A DNA stretch of 64,000 nucleotides. It comes from Firmicutes bacterium HGW-Firmicutes-15. GTDB lineage: Bacteria; Bacillota; Syntrophomonadia; Syntrophomonadales; Syntrophomonadaceae. Within the stretch, counting starts at the first letter, position 1. Every line of letters starts with the position of its first letter. The translations under genes were made by a program, and so were the position numbers. Below are positions 41,479 through 52,919 of the stretch, in pieces. The notes beneath the pieces were generated by a model. The model saw nothing but the letters and a program-made list of their open reading frames with translations. It was not told where the DNA came from and ran no database searches. The stretch is taken from positions 62,001 through 126,000 of the forward strand of contig PHAA01000001.1 in NCBI GenBank assembly GCA_002840245.1, written 5' to 3'.

Positions 41479-42343
41479 CCGCCTTTCGGGGCATACAATA
41501 ATTTGCCCGTAGCTGCGTCAGAAGGGCAGTTATTTCATTAACCGCGTCGTCAATAGTGAAACTATCAGTGCTGACAAGCTCTCCTTGCTGCTGTAGTTGC
41601 CACATCAGTTCGGTGATATGAGGCGGAGCTAGGCCCAGCGATTTGAGCCACTCTACCCGGCTCAATATATCACCTGGTCTTCCGTCAGCGATCAATTCAC
41701 CGCGATCCATCACCAGTACACGATCGGCTAGGGCTGCCTCATCCATGCTATGGGTGATATGTATTATACCAATCCCTTGGCATTGCAGTTTTTTCAATAA
41801 CGCCAAGACAGTCTTTTTCCCAGTAGGGTCTAAAGATGAAGTAGGCTCATCGAGAACAATAATTTTAGGGTCCATGGCTAGCAGACCGGCTAGGGCTAGA
41901 AGCTGCTTCTGACCTCCGGAAAGGGAATGAGGGGGACGGGTTTGGAGCCCGGACAATCCAACGGTTTCAAGGGCCTGGTCGACGCGACGGCGCACCTCAC
42001 CCGCTGGTAAACCGAGATTGCCAGGTCCGAAAGCCACGTCTTCTTCTACGCTCATGCCAACAATCTGATTATCGGGATTTTGAAAAACCATGCCCACCCG
42101 GCGCCGAATTTCAAGAAGGCTGTTCGAGTCCCGGGTACTGAGGTCATCGACCTTTACCTCTCCGGCCGAGGGGAGAAGAAGTGCATTGAGGTGTCGGATG
42201 AGGGTGGTCTTGCCACAGCCGTTGGGGCCAATGATAGCAATATACTCGCCCTCGCCAATAACCAGGTTAAGGTCTTTTAGGGCAGGGACATTGATAGATC
42301 CATATGCAAAAGTCAGGTTTTGAACCGTGATGATATTCTTCAC
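41465..42343 (-). CDS. bioM: ECF transporter ATPase (BioM/EcfA)
   Basis: Walker A GPNGCGKTT, Q-loop VFQNPDNQ, signature SLSGGQKQLL and Walker B IIVLDEPTSSLD are intact, with a C-terminal extension typical of Ecf/Cbi ATPases. Only one ATPase gene is present, so it probably works as a homodimer, as in dedicated BioMNY systems. The ATG at 42343 lies 10 bases after bioY. Confidence 0.94.
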   Translation of the reverse strand: MKNIITVQNLTFAYGSINVPALKDLNLVIGEGEYIAIIGPNGCGKTTLIRHLNALLLPSAGEVKVDDLSTRDSNSLLEIRRRVGMVFQNPDNQIVGMSVEEDVAFGPGNLGLPAGEVRRRVDQALETVGLSGLQTRPPHSLSGGQKQLLALAGLLAMDPKIIVLDEPTSSLDPTGKKTVLALLKKLQCQGIGIIHITHSMDEAALADRVLVMDRGELIADGRPGDILSRVEWLKSLGLAPPHITELMWQLQQQGELVSTDSFTIDDAVNEITALLTQLRANYCMPRKADGHV

Positions 42344-42352
42344 AACAACCCC

Positions 42353-42892
42353 CTACAGTGAGACTTTATTGCGTAATTTAAGGGCGAGCCATGTAGCAGC
42401 CATAAGCTTGAGTAGGTCACCAAGTAAAAAGGGAACTACTCCAACCAGCAGGGATTTAAGCAGGGAAAAGTGAGTAATTAGAGAAAGCTGTACGGTGCCC
42501 AGAGTGTAAATCACCAGATTTCCTGCTGCTAAAGCAAGTACTATCCACGCCAAACCAGCTTCCTGCCTGGATTCCATAATTTTACCAATTACGTAGGCTC
42601 CCACGATGAACCCGATAAGGTAGCCGCCTGATGGGCCGAGTAGAGTCCCAAAACCAGCTTTACCACCGGCAAAGACCGGCAGGCCGATTATACCTAGAAG
42701 TACGTAGATAATCTGGCTCAATGCGCCCGTATATCCGCCCAATAGCACGCCGGCTAAACCGGTAAAAAGGGTCTGAAGTGTCATGGGTAGAGGTTGCAGG
42801 GGGATGATAATGAAGGAGCCGATAGCGGTCAAGGCTCCGAACATGGCAGCGTAAACCATTCGCCGCAAGGGAGTATTTCTGTTACTAAGCAT
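42353..42892 (-). CDS. bioY: Biotin transporter substrate-binding protein BioY
   Basis: BioY is the biotin-binding S component of the ECF transporter. Six hydrophobic segments over 179 residues and the family motifs GGYTGALSQIIYVLLG and GPSGGYLIGF are plain. It is first in the operon, directly behind a promoter and a BirA operator. The ATG at 42892 has GGAGG nearby. Confidence 0.96.
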   Translation of the reverse strand: MLSNRNTPLRRMVYAAMFGALTAIGSFIIIPLQPLPMTLQTLFTGLAGVLLGGYTGALSQIIYVLLGIIGLPVFAGGKAGFGTLLGPSGGYLIGFIVGAYVIGKIMESRQEAGLAWIVLALAAGNLVIYTLGTVQLSLITHFSLLKSLLVGVVPFLLGDLLKLMAATWLALKLRNKVSL

Positions 42893-42945
42893 TTGGATAG
42901 GCCTCCTTGTTTCTCAGCAGTTCTCCAGGCAACGTTGTCAATATG

Positions 42946-42974
42946 ATAGTAATATTAATCGAATTTATTGTCAA
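42946..42974 (-). promoter_or_regulatory. Promoter of the bioY operon
   Basis: On the minus strand TTGACA (42974-42969) and TACTAT (42951-42946) are 17 bases apart. The -35 hexamer lies inside the left half of the BirA operator. Confidence 0.8.
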
Positions 42975-43000
42975 CCAGAAAACACACAAGGAGTTAACAA
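42968..43000. promoter_or_regulatory. BirA operator upstream of bioY
   Basis: TTGTCAACC at 42968-42976 and AGTTAACAA at 42992-43000 are separated by 15 bases. They match the known BirA site TTGTTAACC-N15-GGTTAACAA at 16 of 18 positions. The site covers the -35 hexamer of the bioY promoter, so biotin-loaded BirA should repress biotin uptake. Confidence 0.85.
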
Positions 43001-43008
43001 TCTTTTGC

Positions 43009-43998
43009 TTATCGGGATGGGGGCGAGATGCTTATCTCACCAGACATTATAGTGTGAATATTGCCTGAATGGTCACGAACGATTAGAAATCCATTATCGT
43101 CGACATCAATCGCTTGGCCGACGATGAAGCCGTTTATTGTATCCAACCTTAACTCCTGGCCGATGGCAATCGACATGCTTTTGTATTTTTCCAGGGTACG
43201 GGCAAAGTTGCCACTCAGCAACTGAAAGTAATGGCTTTCAAGGCTGGCCAACAGTCCCTGCAAGACCTTAACTCTGGAACCAGGGTGGTCATATTCGGCT
43301 AGTGCTGAGGTAGCAGTTGTACGAAAATCGCTGGGAAAGGTTTGGGCAGGGTTGTTTATATTCAGCCCAACACCGGTCACGATGTATTCTACACCGTCCA
43401 TGTCGGTAACTGCCTCGGATAGTATTCCTGCTATTTTCCGGTTGTTTATCAATATATCATTAGGCCACTTAATACAAGGTTTCAGGTTCAGTTCTTCCTT
43501 CAGAGTTTCTGCTACTGCCACCGCTGTGACTAGAGAAACCCGTGAAATTTCTTTTAATGGCAAGATCGGTCGCAGAATTACTGAAAGATATATGCCTTTG
43601 ATGGCGGGCGAGTACCAGCTCCGGCCTCGGCGCCCTCTTCCAGCAGTCTGCATTTCTGCTACGACTACGGTTCCCTCGGGGTATCCTGTGGCGGCCAAGT
43701 CTCGGGCTTGGTTATTTGTGGAATCAATTTCTTGGAAATAGAAGTAGTGCTTGCGGCCCAAAACCTCGGTTGTCAGACCGGGACATACTTCACCCGGAGA
43801 TAGGAGATCTGGAGGAGAACTAAGCCGGTATCCTTTTTTTGGAGATGAATCCACTTCATAGCCCTCGGCCTGAAGCGTCTTGATTTGCTTCCAGACCGTC
43901 GTCCGGGATACTTTGAGGATTTCGCTCAAGGCTTCTCCTGAAACCCACTGACCATTTTTATCCTTTAACGCTACCAGAACCGCATCGCGAAGAGTCAT
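43009..43998 (-). CDS. birA: Bifunctional biotin ligase/repressor BirA
   Basis: The N-terminal winged helix (VSGEALSEILKVSRTTVWKQ) precedes the ligase domain with GRGRRGRSWYSP and CIKWPNDILINNRKIAGIL, then the C-terminal domain. 329 residues from ATG 43998, which follows AAGGTGG; the frame is open six codons further to ATG 44016, which lacks a ribosome site. It lies immediately upstream of its likely target operator and bioY. Confidence 0.95.
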   Translation of the reverse strand: MTLRDAVLVALKDKNGQWVSGEALSEILKVSRTTVWKQIKTLQAEGYEVDSSPKKGYRLSSPPDLLSPGEVCPGLTTEVLGRKHYFYFQEIDSTNNQARDLAATGYPEGTVVVAEMQTAGRGRRGRSWYSPAIKGIYLSVILRPILPLKEISRVSLVTAVAVAETLKEELNLKPCIKWPNDILINNRKIAGILSEAVTDMDGVEYIVTGVGLNINNPAQTFPSDFRTTATSALAEYDHPGSRVKVLQGLLASLESHYFQLLSGNFARTLEKYKSMSIAIGQELRLDTINGFIVGQAIDVDDNGFLIVRDHSGNIHTIMSGEISISPPSR

Positions 43999-44069
43999 GA
44001 ACGGCACCACCTTCATATGTTATGTTACTAACTGTATTATATCTAATATTACCTACCTATTTTAGCAAA

Positions 44070-44144
44070 GGGACTATCAAAAAATAAACTAGTCATTCAT
44101 TTCGGTTTTTTTAGCACTACACTTCGTTATAAAAGCTTGCACCA
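44070..44144. repeat. Partial copy of the inverted-repeat element
   Basis: From GGGACTATCAAAAAATAAAC the sequence follows the right arm of the element at 48442-48649 (read in reverse) for about 75 bases, with several changes. Its first 24 bases are an exact inverted copy of 28704-28727. No second end is found before the M1 peptidase gene. Nothing else is seen in the 368-base gap 44017-44384. Confidence 0.7.
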
Positions 44145-44384
44145 TCAACCCTTCACCCTTTATGTACCACCTCCCAATTGGTCACTAGTAGGGATGCGAG
44201 TACCACCGCCGTTAGTTGGCAGTAAATGATGTTAATAAAAAATCATATTTAGTGCAGGACAAATTTTTAGCCAATGAGTCCATTAACCTGTATAATAATA
44301 AAGTATCAAGTTAGTACTTTGCTAAATTGTTATTGGGCATGGAAATAGTTGCAATTATTAATAATTAATTACGGGTGTGAATTT

Positions 44385-45857
44385 GTGCAAAAGCGAAACT
44401 TATATATAATGATGAGCTTGATTGTTGTAGCCGTGCTCTGCGCTTCGGTTATTATTTATAGGGAACAAGTACCCGTACCAATTGTTTCTGCTATTGCTCC
44501 TCCAGTGCCGATAGTGGCATCTGCTTTCCCTGCTCCGGAGAAAACATCCTATCAAATGAAACTGCGACTTGATGTTGCTAATAATATCCTTTATGGAACG
44601 ACCCTGCTTAATACTCAGAACACTTCTGGTAAAAGCATGGATGAACTATGGTTTACCGCTTATCCTAATTGCTTTCAAAGCAGCGATAAAACTCCCGCTC
44701 CGCTGGAGGCATATTATGCTGGTTTTAACCAGGGCTGGCTACGATTCAGCCTTATTAAAGTGAATGGCCAGGCAGTTCAATTTACTGAAAAAGGGGCCTC
44801 GATTCAAGTAAAGCCTGCTTCCGCTATAGCCCCCGAGGATAAAATCCAGGTGAAAATGACCTGGAAGGCACAAATACCAAGAGTCAAGTACCGCTATGGC
44901 AGTAATAATACGGTATATATGCTGGGTAATTTCTACCCGACATTGAATGTATTCAGTAAGGATGGGTGGCATAATTCCTATAATTCTGTTTTTGGTGACC
45001 CATTTTGTTTTCAATCGGCCTATTACGCAGTGAGCTTAAATATTCCCAACGCTTATAACATGGTAGCAACAGGGAGAACGGTGTCCAAAACGTCTGAGGA
45101 TGACGGGCGGGATACTTATCTGATTGAAGCACGCGATGCGCGTGACTTTTCTCTTCTAGTGATGTATGATTACACCGAGATTAAGGAAGAAATAAAAGGT
45201 GTCACTATTAAATGCTATTTCCCCAGTAACCATCCGGAAATAGCCCAGCAAATTTTACGGAAATCGGGACAAATTATTAATTACTATGCCAGCCAGTTCG
45301 GTTCCTACCCATACGGGGAGTTTAAGGTAGCCTTCGTGCCCATGCAGGGTTTTCATGGCATGGAGTATTCGGGCTTGATTTTCCTGCGTGAAGAGTTTCT
45401 GCAGGTTGGCTATGAACCGGAGCGAAGCGATTTTATTCTAGCCCATGAAATTGCTCATCAATGGTGGTTTGGTTTGGTAGGCAATGATCAACTGCGGGAG
45501 CCGTGGTTGGATGAAGGACTAGCCAATTGGTCAGCATATAAATACCTGCAAGATGTGGAAGGCAAGCCTATCCCGTCGGGTTTGGAATATAAAGAGGGCA
45601 TGAATCTGGGCAAAGAACTGAGGGAAATGTATTCTAGTCAGGAGTATTATCTTACTGCCTATACCGGGGGTGAGGCATTCTGGTTCGGATTGGAAAAAGA
45701 GTTAGGACATGAAACGGTAAATAAGGTTTTGCGTCGCTATCTGGCCGATTATAAGAATAAAATCGCGACTACGCAGGACCTGATGGATATAATAAAACTA
45801 GAAGCTCACCAGGATATGAGCGGGTACATCTATAAATGGTTCCCGCCTAAATCCTAA
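44385..45857 (+). CDS. M1 family membrane-anchored metallopeptidase
   Basis: The zinc-binding motif [10 protein letters not shown] with the downstream glutamate in WLDEGLANW, and the upstream GMEYSG exopeptidase motif ([10 protein letters not shown]), identify an M1 aminopeptidase. One N-terminal hydrophobic segment ([19 protein letters not shown]) probably anchors it outside the cell. I start it at GTG 44385; the upstream TTG 44349 has no ribosome site. 490 residues. Confidence 0.92.
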   Translation: MQKRNLYIMMSLIVVAVLCASVIIYREQVPVPIVSAIAPPVPIVASAFPAPEKTSYQMKLRLDVANNILYGTTLLNTQNTSGKSMDELWFTAYPNCFQSSDKTPAPLEAYYAGFNQGWLRFSLIKVNGQAVQFTEKGASIQVKPASAIAPEDKIQVKMTWKAQIPRVKYRYGSNNTVYMLGNFYPTLNVFSKDGWHNSYNSVFGDPFCFQSAYYAVSLNIPNAYNMVATGRTVSKTSEDDGRDTYLIEARDARDFSLLVMYDYTEIKEEIKGVTIKCYFPSNHPEIAQQILRKSGQIINYYASQFGSYPYGEFKVAFVPMQGFHGMEYSGLIFLREEFLQVGYEPERSDFILAHEIAHQWWFGLVGNDQLREPWLDEGLANWSAYKYLQDVEGKPIPSGLEYKEGMNLGKELREMYSSQEYYLTAYTGGEAFWFGLEKELGHETVNKVLRRYLADYKNKIATTQDLMDIIKLEAHQDMSGYIYKWFPPKS

Positions 45858-45886
45858 ACATATCACACAGCTTAAGGAGGTTTACA

Positions 45887-47566
45887 ATGAATCCTATTCA
45901 GAAATTCAGGGATGGGTTAAGAAATTTGGTCGTAAGTGCCCTGGAAAAATCCCGAGCAGAAGACTTGATTGTTTTTGATACCCTGCCCGAGTTTGTAATA
46001 GAAGTGCCTAGAGATGAGGGACATGGTGATTTTGCTAGTAACGTGGCAATGCTGATGGCCCGGCAGGCACGCATGGCCCCGCGCAAGATTGCAGAAATAA
46101 TAAGTGAACAGATAGACAGGACCCAGATGTTGGAACTGGACAAGATTGAGGTAGCTGGGGCTGGTTTCATCAATTTTTTCCTCAATCAGGCTTGGCTGTA
46201 TAGCGTGCCTGGAATGGTTTTGGAAATGGGGGATCGATACGGTTGTGGTCCTAAACAAAACCAGAAGGTGCAGGTGGAGTTCGTAAGCGCTAACCCCACG
46301 GGCAATCTGCACATGGGGAATGCGAGGGGCGGAGCGATAGGAGACACGCTGGCAAATGCGCTGACTTATGCAGGTTATGATGTGGAGAGGGAATTCTACA
46401 TAAACGATTCGGGAAATCAGATTGATATTTTTGCGCAGTCCTTGGAAGCCAGGTACCTGCAACTAATGGGAGCTAAGATTGAATTCCCAGAGAATGGCTA
46501 TGCGGGGCAAGATGTGGTGGATACAGTTAAGAACATAATCAGGGATTATAAAGATTCCCTATTGGGCATGAGTTCCGCAGAACTGCAGGATTTTGTAGTT
46601 AATTATGCTCTAAAGGAAAAAATTCAGTATATAAAAAACACCCTGAGCAATTTTGGGATAAACTATGATGTCTGGTTTAACGAGAAAACCTTGCACGAAT
46701 CGGGCCAGGTAAATGCGGTCATAGAATACCTTAAGGACAAGGGTTATATATATGAAGAAGAAGGAGCCATGTGGTTCAAGTCCACTCTTTTCGGAGATGA
46801 GAAGGATGAGGTGGTCATCCGTGCCAACGGTATGCCTACATATTTCGCAGCAGACATAGCTTACCATCTAAACAAATTCGAACGCGGATTTGACCGGGTC
46901 ATCAATGTCTGGGGAGCTGACCACCACGGACATGTAGGGCGTATGAAGGGTGCCATACAGGCTTTGGGTTATGATGCGAACCGATTGGATATACTTTTGA
47001 TGCAGTTGGTGCGATTATATCGGGGGGGCGTTATCGTCCGTATGTCTAAAAGAACTGGAACCACGGTTTCATTGGATGAGCTGGTTGAGGAAGTGGGAAA
47101 GGATGCGGCACGCTTTTTCTTTGTCATGCGCAGTCCGGATAGTCAGATGGATTTTGATCTAGATCTAGCCAAGGAAAAAAGTCAGGAGAATCCGGTATAT
47201 TATGTGCAATATGCTCACGCCCGCATTCAGAGTATTTTTCGACAGGCTAAGGCCGCCGGAGTTGAAATTAAAAGCCCCGGAGAGGTTGATTTTTCCATTA
47301 TGGGAGCAGAGGAACTGGAGCTTCTAAGGAAAATTGCTGACTTCCCCGAAGAGATTGCCATAACCGCTAGGATGATGGCACCCCATAGAATTGCCCATTA
47401 TGTTTTAGAATTGGCGGGGCTTTTTCATAGCTTTTACAATCATCAGCGAGTATTGAATGAAAATAAGGCATTGCAGGATGCAAGGCTGATACTCATGGAA
47501 ACCACTCTAATCACCATAAAGAATGCTTTAGGAATACTGGGTGTGTCTGCACCGGATCAAATGTAG
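45887..47566 (+). CDS. argS: Arginyl-tRNA synthetase
   Basis: ArgRS charges tRNA-Arg. The HIGH-type motif is [16 protein letters not shown], the N-terminal Add1 domain precedes it, and the C-terminal anticodon-binding domain ([20 protein letters not shown]) is complete. 559 residues. The ATG at 45887 follows AAGGAGG. argS-rpoE-pyrG is a conserved Firmicute order. Confidence 0.97.
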   Translation: MNPIQKFRDGLRNLVVSALEKSRAEDLIVFDTLPEFVIEVPRDEGHGDFASNVAMLMARQARMAPRKIAEIISEQIDRTQMLELDKIEVAGAGFINFFLNQAWLYSVPGMVLEMGDRYGCGPKQNQKVQVEFVSANPTGNLHMGNARGGAIGDTLANALTYAGYDVEREFYINDSGNQIDIFAQSLEARYLQLMGAKIEFPENGYAGQDVVDTVKNIIRDYKDSLLGMSSAELQDFVVNYALKEKIQYIKNTLSNFGINYDVWFNEKTLHESGQVNAVIEYLKDKGYIYEEEGAMWFKSTLFGDEKDEVVIRANGMPTYFAADIAYHLNKFERGFDRVINVWGADHHGHVGRMKGAIQALGYDANRLDILLMQLVRLYRGGVIVRMSKRTGTTVSLDELVEEVGKDAARFFFVMRSPDSQMDFDLDLAKEKSQENPVYYVQYAHARIQSIFRQAKAAGVEIKSPGEVDFSIMGAEELELLRKIADFPEEIAITARMMAPHRIAHYVLELAGLFHSFYNHQRVLNENKALQDARLILMETTLITIKNALGILGVSAPDQM

Positions 47567-47576
47567 GAGGTATTTT

Positions 47577-47810
47577 ATGCAACAGAGGAAAAAAAGTGAA
47601 GCGGATTGGGCCATGGAAGTTCTAACTCAGAAGCAGGAACCGGTTTTCTATGATGAATTGGTTAAGGAAATCGCATTGAAAATGGGCAAGCAATCGGATG
47701 CTGCCACCCTGACTTCTATTTATACCCGAATCAACCTGGATAATCGCTTGGTTTATCAGGGAGCTGGGTATTGGTATTTTGATGCCAATAAGATTTATCG
47801 AGAGTTTTAG
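47577..47810 (+). CDS. rpoE: RNA polymerase delta subunit-like protein, N-terminal domain only
   Basis: The 77-residue protein consists of the HARE-HTH domain of the delta subunit (WAMEVLTQKQEPVFYDELVK to GYWYFDANKIYREF). The acidic disordered tail of Bacillus RpoE is absent. The ATG at 47577 follows TAGGAGG. Its place upstream of pyrG supports the call. Confidence 0.85.
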   Translation: MQQRKKSEADWAMEVLTQKQEPVFYDELVKEIALKMGKQSDAATLTSIYTRINLDNRLVYQGAGYWYFDANKIYREF

Positions 47811-47812
47811 AC

Positions 47813-48442
47813 GTGAAAATAAAGTGGAGGGGGCATGCTTCTTTTCTTATTGAGTTGGGGAGCAAAAAGATCATAACTGACCCCTTTAATGAAAGCTATG
47901 GTTATCCCATGAACCCTGTGGCCGCTGATTTTGTGACCGTAAGCCACGAGCATCGGGATCACAACGCGGTGGAAACCGTGGACGGACAACCTCGAATTAT
48001 TAGAGGTTCTGGCATGATAACGATGGAAGGGATAATTATTAAGGGTATTGCCTCCTTCCATGACAAGCATCAGGGCCGGGAGCGTGGCCAAAATACTATT
48101 TTTAAAATATCAACCGAAGACATCAACCTGGTTCACTTAGGGGATTTGGGCCATGTGTTATCAGCAGGGCAGGTCCAGGAAATAGGAGCGGTGGATATTT
48201 TGCTGCTGCCTATTGGGGGGAGGTATACCATTGAGGCTGGTGAGGCTAGCCAGATAGTAAGCCTCCTGCAACCGCGGGTCGTTATCCCTATGCATTTTGG
48301 CACCCCACATCTTTCGTTTAAGTTGGCACCACTGGAAGAATTCACGGCTCGATATGACCTGATTATTAAGAAACCGTCTCTGGAATTACAAGCTTGTGAC
48401 CTAGGGCAGGAGATGAAAATCATCGTTCTGGACTATCTTTAG
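47813..48442 (+). CDS. MBL-fold metal-dependent hydrolase
   Basis: MKIKWRGHASFLIE at the start, VSHEHRDHNAVE as the metal motif, and HLGDLGHVL and PMHFGTPHLSF later show a YtkL/UlaG-like metallo-beta-lactamase hydrolase. The substrate is unknown. The start is GTG 47813, two bases after rpoE. 209 residues. Confidence 0.85.
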   Translation: MKIKWRGHASFLIELGSKKIITDPFNESYGYPMNPVAADFVTVSHEHRDHNAVETVDGQPRIIRGSGMITMEGIIIKGIASFHDKHQGRERGQNTIFKISTEDINLVHLGDLGHVLSAGQVQEIGAVDILLLPIGGRYTIEAGEASQIVSLLQPRVVIPMHFGTPHLSFKLAPLEEFTARYDLIIKKPSLELQACDLGQEMKIIVLDYL

Positions 48443-48649
48443 GGGCTATCAAGGAATAAACAAGGCAGAGTACTCCCAGGATTTTTCGCGTTAGACAAGG
48501 CATCAAAACGTGGTAATACTGGAGGTATTAGCAGCATTATTGGTGAGCGATAGCGAACACCGGTGGTGCCCGGAGGGTGCGCGTTTTGATAACGAAGTAT
48601 AGCGTGAAAAAGACCGGAGTAAATGACTAGGTTATTTTTTGATAGTTCC
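48442..48649. mobile_element. MITE-like element with long imperfect terminal inverted repeats
   Basis: The 208-base element starts GGGGCTATCAAGG and ends TTTTTTGATAGTTCC. The outer 70 or so bases of each side are inverted copies of each other at roughly three in four positions. TA borders both ends (48440-48441 and 48650-48651), as expected of a Tc/mariner or IS630-type insertion. It contains no gene. Related sequence occurs at 28704-28727 and 44070-44144. Confidence 0.75.
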
Positions 48650-48731
48650 TAAGCTTGACCACCTCAGCATAAGAAGGGTAAAATTCAATAGGTTGGGATT
48701 ATTTGTTTCGGGAAAGAGAGGTCTAGTTTAA

Positions 48732-50333
<1,602 letters not shown>

Positions 50334-50337
50334 GGCG

Positions 50338-50364
50338 AAAGCGAGCGTGGGGCTCGCTTTTTTG
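50338..50364 (+). terminator. Terminator after pyrG
   Basis: AAAGCGAGC at 50338-50346 pairs with GCTCGCTTT at 50352-50360, followed by a T run. Confidence 0.92.
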
Positions 50365-50453
50365 CAAGCTGTCAGTAGTCTGGGCTGGCCGGAGTTAAGC
50401 ATAGCTATTTGGGCAAATGGCAAAACTGATAAGAAAGCTAAGGGAGAGTATTT

Positions 50454-51542
50454 ATGTATACGACTAGGATTATCGATATAAAAGAAAAAGATCGCTATAA
50501 TAGTTTTGTTTGTGCCCATCCTAAAGGCCATTTCTTACAAACCTGGGAATGGGGAGAGGTTAAGCGGGGTATGGGTTGGCAGCCTTTGCCGTTGGTATTG
50601 GAGCAAGATGGAGAAATAAGGGCATCATTGCTTATTTTAAAAAGGCGATTACCCTTGCCGGGTCTGAAAAGATGCATTTTTTATGCGCCGCGCGGCCCAG
50701 TAGCAGACATAGAAAGCCAAGAATGCTGTCAGGCTCTTTTTGCCGGAGCAGAGCGGGTAGCAAAGGACCATGGAGCAATATTCCTTAAGATTGATCCTGA
50801 TGTGCCTATCGATAATGAAGGGTTTAAAAATATTTTAAGCCAATGTAAATTTCATCGTAATGATACCGGCATGGATTTTGAAGGAGTTCAGCCTGCTTTT
50901 GTTTTCCAATTGGATATCCAACCTTCAGCCGCAAACTTACTGGAAAACATGCACTCCAAGACTCGATATAATATTAAGCTGGCCCAGAAAAAAGGGGTTA
51001 CCATAAGAGAGGCAGTCGGGAAAGAAGACTTGCCGGCCTTCTATGCAATATTACAGGAAACTGCCGAGCGAGACCGCTTCTTAATAAGAGGATATGAATA
51101 TTTTGAAATGATCTGGGATCAAATGGTGGAGAATGGACTAGCTCAAATATTTTTAGCTGAATACCAAGGTCGTATTATATCGGCTACTCTGGCTTTAATT
51201 ATTGGGAAGAAGACTTGGTATCTGTACGGGGCTTCTAGCAATGAATATCGCAATGTAATGCCCAATTATCTTATTCAATGGGAGATGATTCGCTGGGCTC
51301 AGGAGCGGGGATGTACGGTTTATGATTTCCGGGGGGTATCTGGCGATATGGATGAGAGCAACCCTCTTTATGGTCTATACCGCTTTAAAAAGGGATTTAA
51401 TGGCGACATGATCGAATTCATAGGGGACTGGGATAGAATCTACTCGTCGTTCTTCTATTTTGCATGGACTAGAATTCTGCCCATCTATATGCAAGTTACA
51501 CGTAGCTTATTACGCAAGGGGAAAAAGCCGGGGGAAGGGTAG
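50454..51542 (+). CDS. FemAB/FmhB-like peptidyltransferase
   Basis: The 362-residue protein has the two GNAT-like halves of the FemABX family: FLQTWEWGEVKRGMGW at the start, KTRYNIKLAQKKGV in the middle and the second-half motif WYLYGASSNEYRNVMPNYLI. The family transfers amino acids from aminoacyl-tRNA to lipid II peptides. It lies 8 bases upstream of an alanine racemase-like gene, which also points to peptidoglycan. The ATG at 50454 follows AGGGAGAG. Confidence 0.88.
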   Translation: MYTTRIIDIKEKDRYNSFVCAHPKGHFLQTWEWGEVKRGMGWQPLPLVLEQDGEIRASLLILKRRLPLPGLKRCIFYAPRGPVADIESQECCQALFAGAERVAKDHGAIFLKIDPDVPIDNEGFKNILSQCKFHRNDTGMDFEGVQPAFVFQLDIQPSAANLLENMHSKTRYNIKLAQKKGVTIREAVGKEDLPAFYAILQETAERDRFLIRGYEYFEMIWDQMVENGLAQIFLAEYQGRIISATLALIIGKKTWYLYGASSNEYRNVMPNYLIQWEMIRWAQERGCTVYDFRGVSGDMDESNPLYGLYRFKKGFNGDMIEFIGDWDRIYSSFFYFAWTRILPIYMQVTRSLLRKGKKPGEG

Positions 51543-51550
51543 TGAGATAA

Positions 51551-52732
51551 GTGTTAAGGGATAAGTGGATTGAGGTTGACGTTGATGCGGTTAAAAAGAA
51601 TCTCCAAGAGGTTAAGACCTTACTGGATAATAAAGCTAGATTAATAGCCGTAGTCAAAGCCAATGCTTATGGGCATGGGGCTGAGGACATTGCTCGGATT
51701 CTCTTCCAGAATGGGGTGGAATTTTTTGCGGTGAGTTTCTATTATGAGGCTTTGCAGTTAAGGAAGGCGGGGATACGTGCCAATATCCTAGTTTTCAGCC
51801 CTCTGGTTAGCGAAGAAGAAGCGCTGGAATCCATCAAGAACCAACTGACCCTTACGATTGCCTCCGATAACGACCGCCAACTGCTGGAACGGGTAGGCGC
51901 CGCGCTTAAAACGCAGATCCGGGTTCACTTAAAGATAGACACTGGACTGGGGCGCTTTGGTATGAATCAAGAAGAAGCCTTGCTGGTATGCAAGGATATT
52001 TACCAGAATGAACAGCTGTTCATAGAGGGGATTTATACCCATATAGCCGATCCCACATCTCCCGACTATACACTAAAGCAATTTCAGCAATTCATGCAAG
52101 TGGTGAACTGCTTGGATCAGGAGAAATTCGTTATCCCGGTCAAACACTTCGCCAACAGTGCGGTTTTCCTAAGTTTCCCCAATATGTACCTGAACGCGGT
52201 TCGAATCGGAACTCTCTTATCAGGTCAACACCCAGTAGGCAATTATCCAACCCATTTGCAGCTGCAGGATCCCTATAAATTTAAGAGTCGTATTATTTCC
52301 CTGCGTACGCTGGAAAAGGGTAGTTCTCTCGGTTATTATCGCACGTATAAATTGAAACGGGCAGCTCAAATTGCGGTGATCCCGGTAGGATTTAATGATG
52401 GATTGGCGCTGGAGGTAGCCAACCGACCGGTTGGATTAGTGGACATGTTAAAAAAACTAGCTAAAATTGTCCTCGGCTTTTTTAATGTGCCCCGGTTTAA
52501 CCTTTATGTAACAATAAAAGACAAGGAGTATCCTATTCGGGGTAAAGTTTTTATGCAGATGGCTTTGGTGGAAATACCCTATGGAGTGGATATAAACGTT
52601 GGCGACGAAGTTGAACTGCCGGTGCGTAAAACCTTGGCATCTCGTAATGTAGCCCGGATTTATGTCCAGGATGGTCAGGCCGGAAAAATTGCTTATGACG
52701 AGGTTACCAACTATATTGTAGACGAGGCTTAA
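51551..52732 (+). CDS. alr: Alanine racemase-like PLP enzyme
   Basis: Fold type III PLP enzyme with the cofactor lysine in VVKANAYGHG, the substrate segment KIDTGLGRFGM and a GYYRTY segment that probably holds the catalytic tyrosine. The usual GYADG reads GFNDG, and the usual CMDQ reads FMQM, so the conserved Asp is lost. 393 residues. It is probably a divergent alanine racemase; another amino-acid racemase is possible. The start is GTG 51551. Confidence 0.8.
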   Translation: MLRDKWIEVDVDAVKKNLQEVKTLLDNKARLIAVVKANAYGHGAEDIARILFQNGVEFFAVSFYYEALQLRKAGIRANILVFSPLVSEEEALESIKNQLTLTIASDNDRQLLERVGAALKTQIRVHLKIDTGLGRFGMNQEEALLVCKDIYQNEQLFIEGIYTHIADPTSPDYTLKQFQQFMQVVNCLDQEKFVIPVKHFANSAVFLSFPNMYLNAVRIGTLLSGQHPVGNYPTHLQLQDPYKFKSRIISLRTLEKGSSLGYYRTYKLKRAAQIAVIPVGFNDGLALEVANRPVGLVDMLKKLAKIVLGFFNVPRFNLYVTIKDKEYPIRGKVFMQMALVEIPYGVDINVGDEVELPVRKTLASRNVARIYVQDGQAGKIAYDEVTNYIVDEA

Positions 52733-52821
52733 AAATCCAAGAAAAGCGGGCAAATATAAAGAAAGAGTGACATAAACCTCCCTCAGAGGTGCTAGGCGCG
52801 GTTTCTGTAAGTGGGAATATT

Positions 52822-52830
52822 TGGTATAAT
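52822..52830 (+). promoter_or_regulatory. Extended -10 promoter of spo0F
   Basis: TGGTATAAT at 52822-52830 is an extended -10 element about 90 bases upstream of spo0F. Confidence 0.5.
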
Positions 52831-52919
52831 GCTGGCATGTAGCTCTACCGGTTTCCTAGAAATTTGCAAAGAAATCAGTTGCTAGAAAAAGATGAAAAAG
52901 ATTTTGGGGGGGCGTTTCT

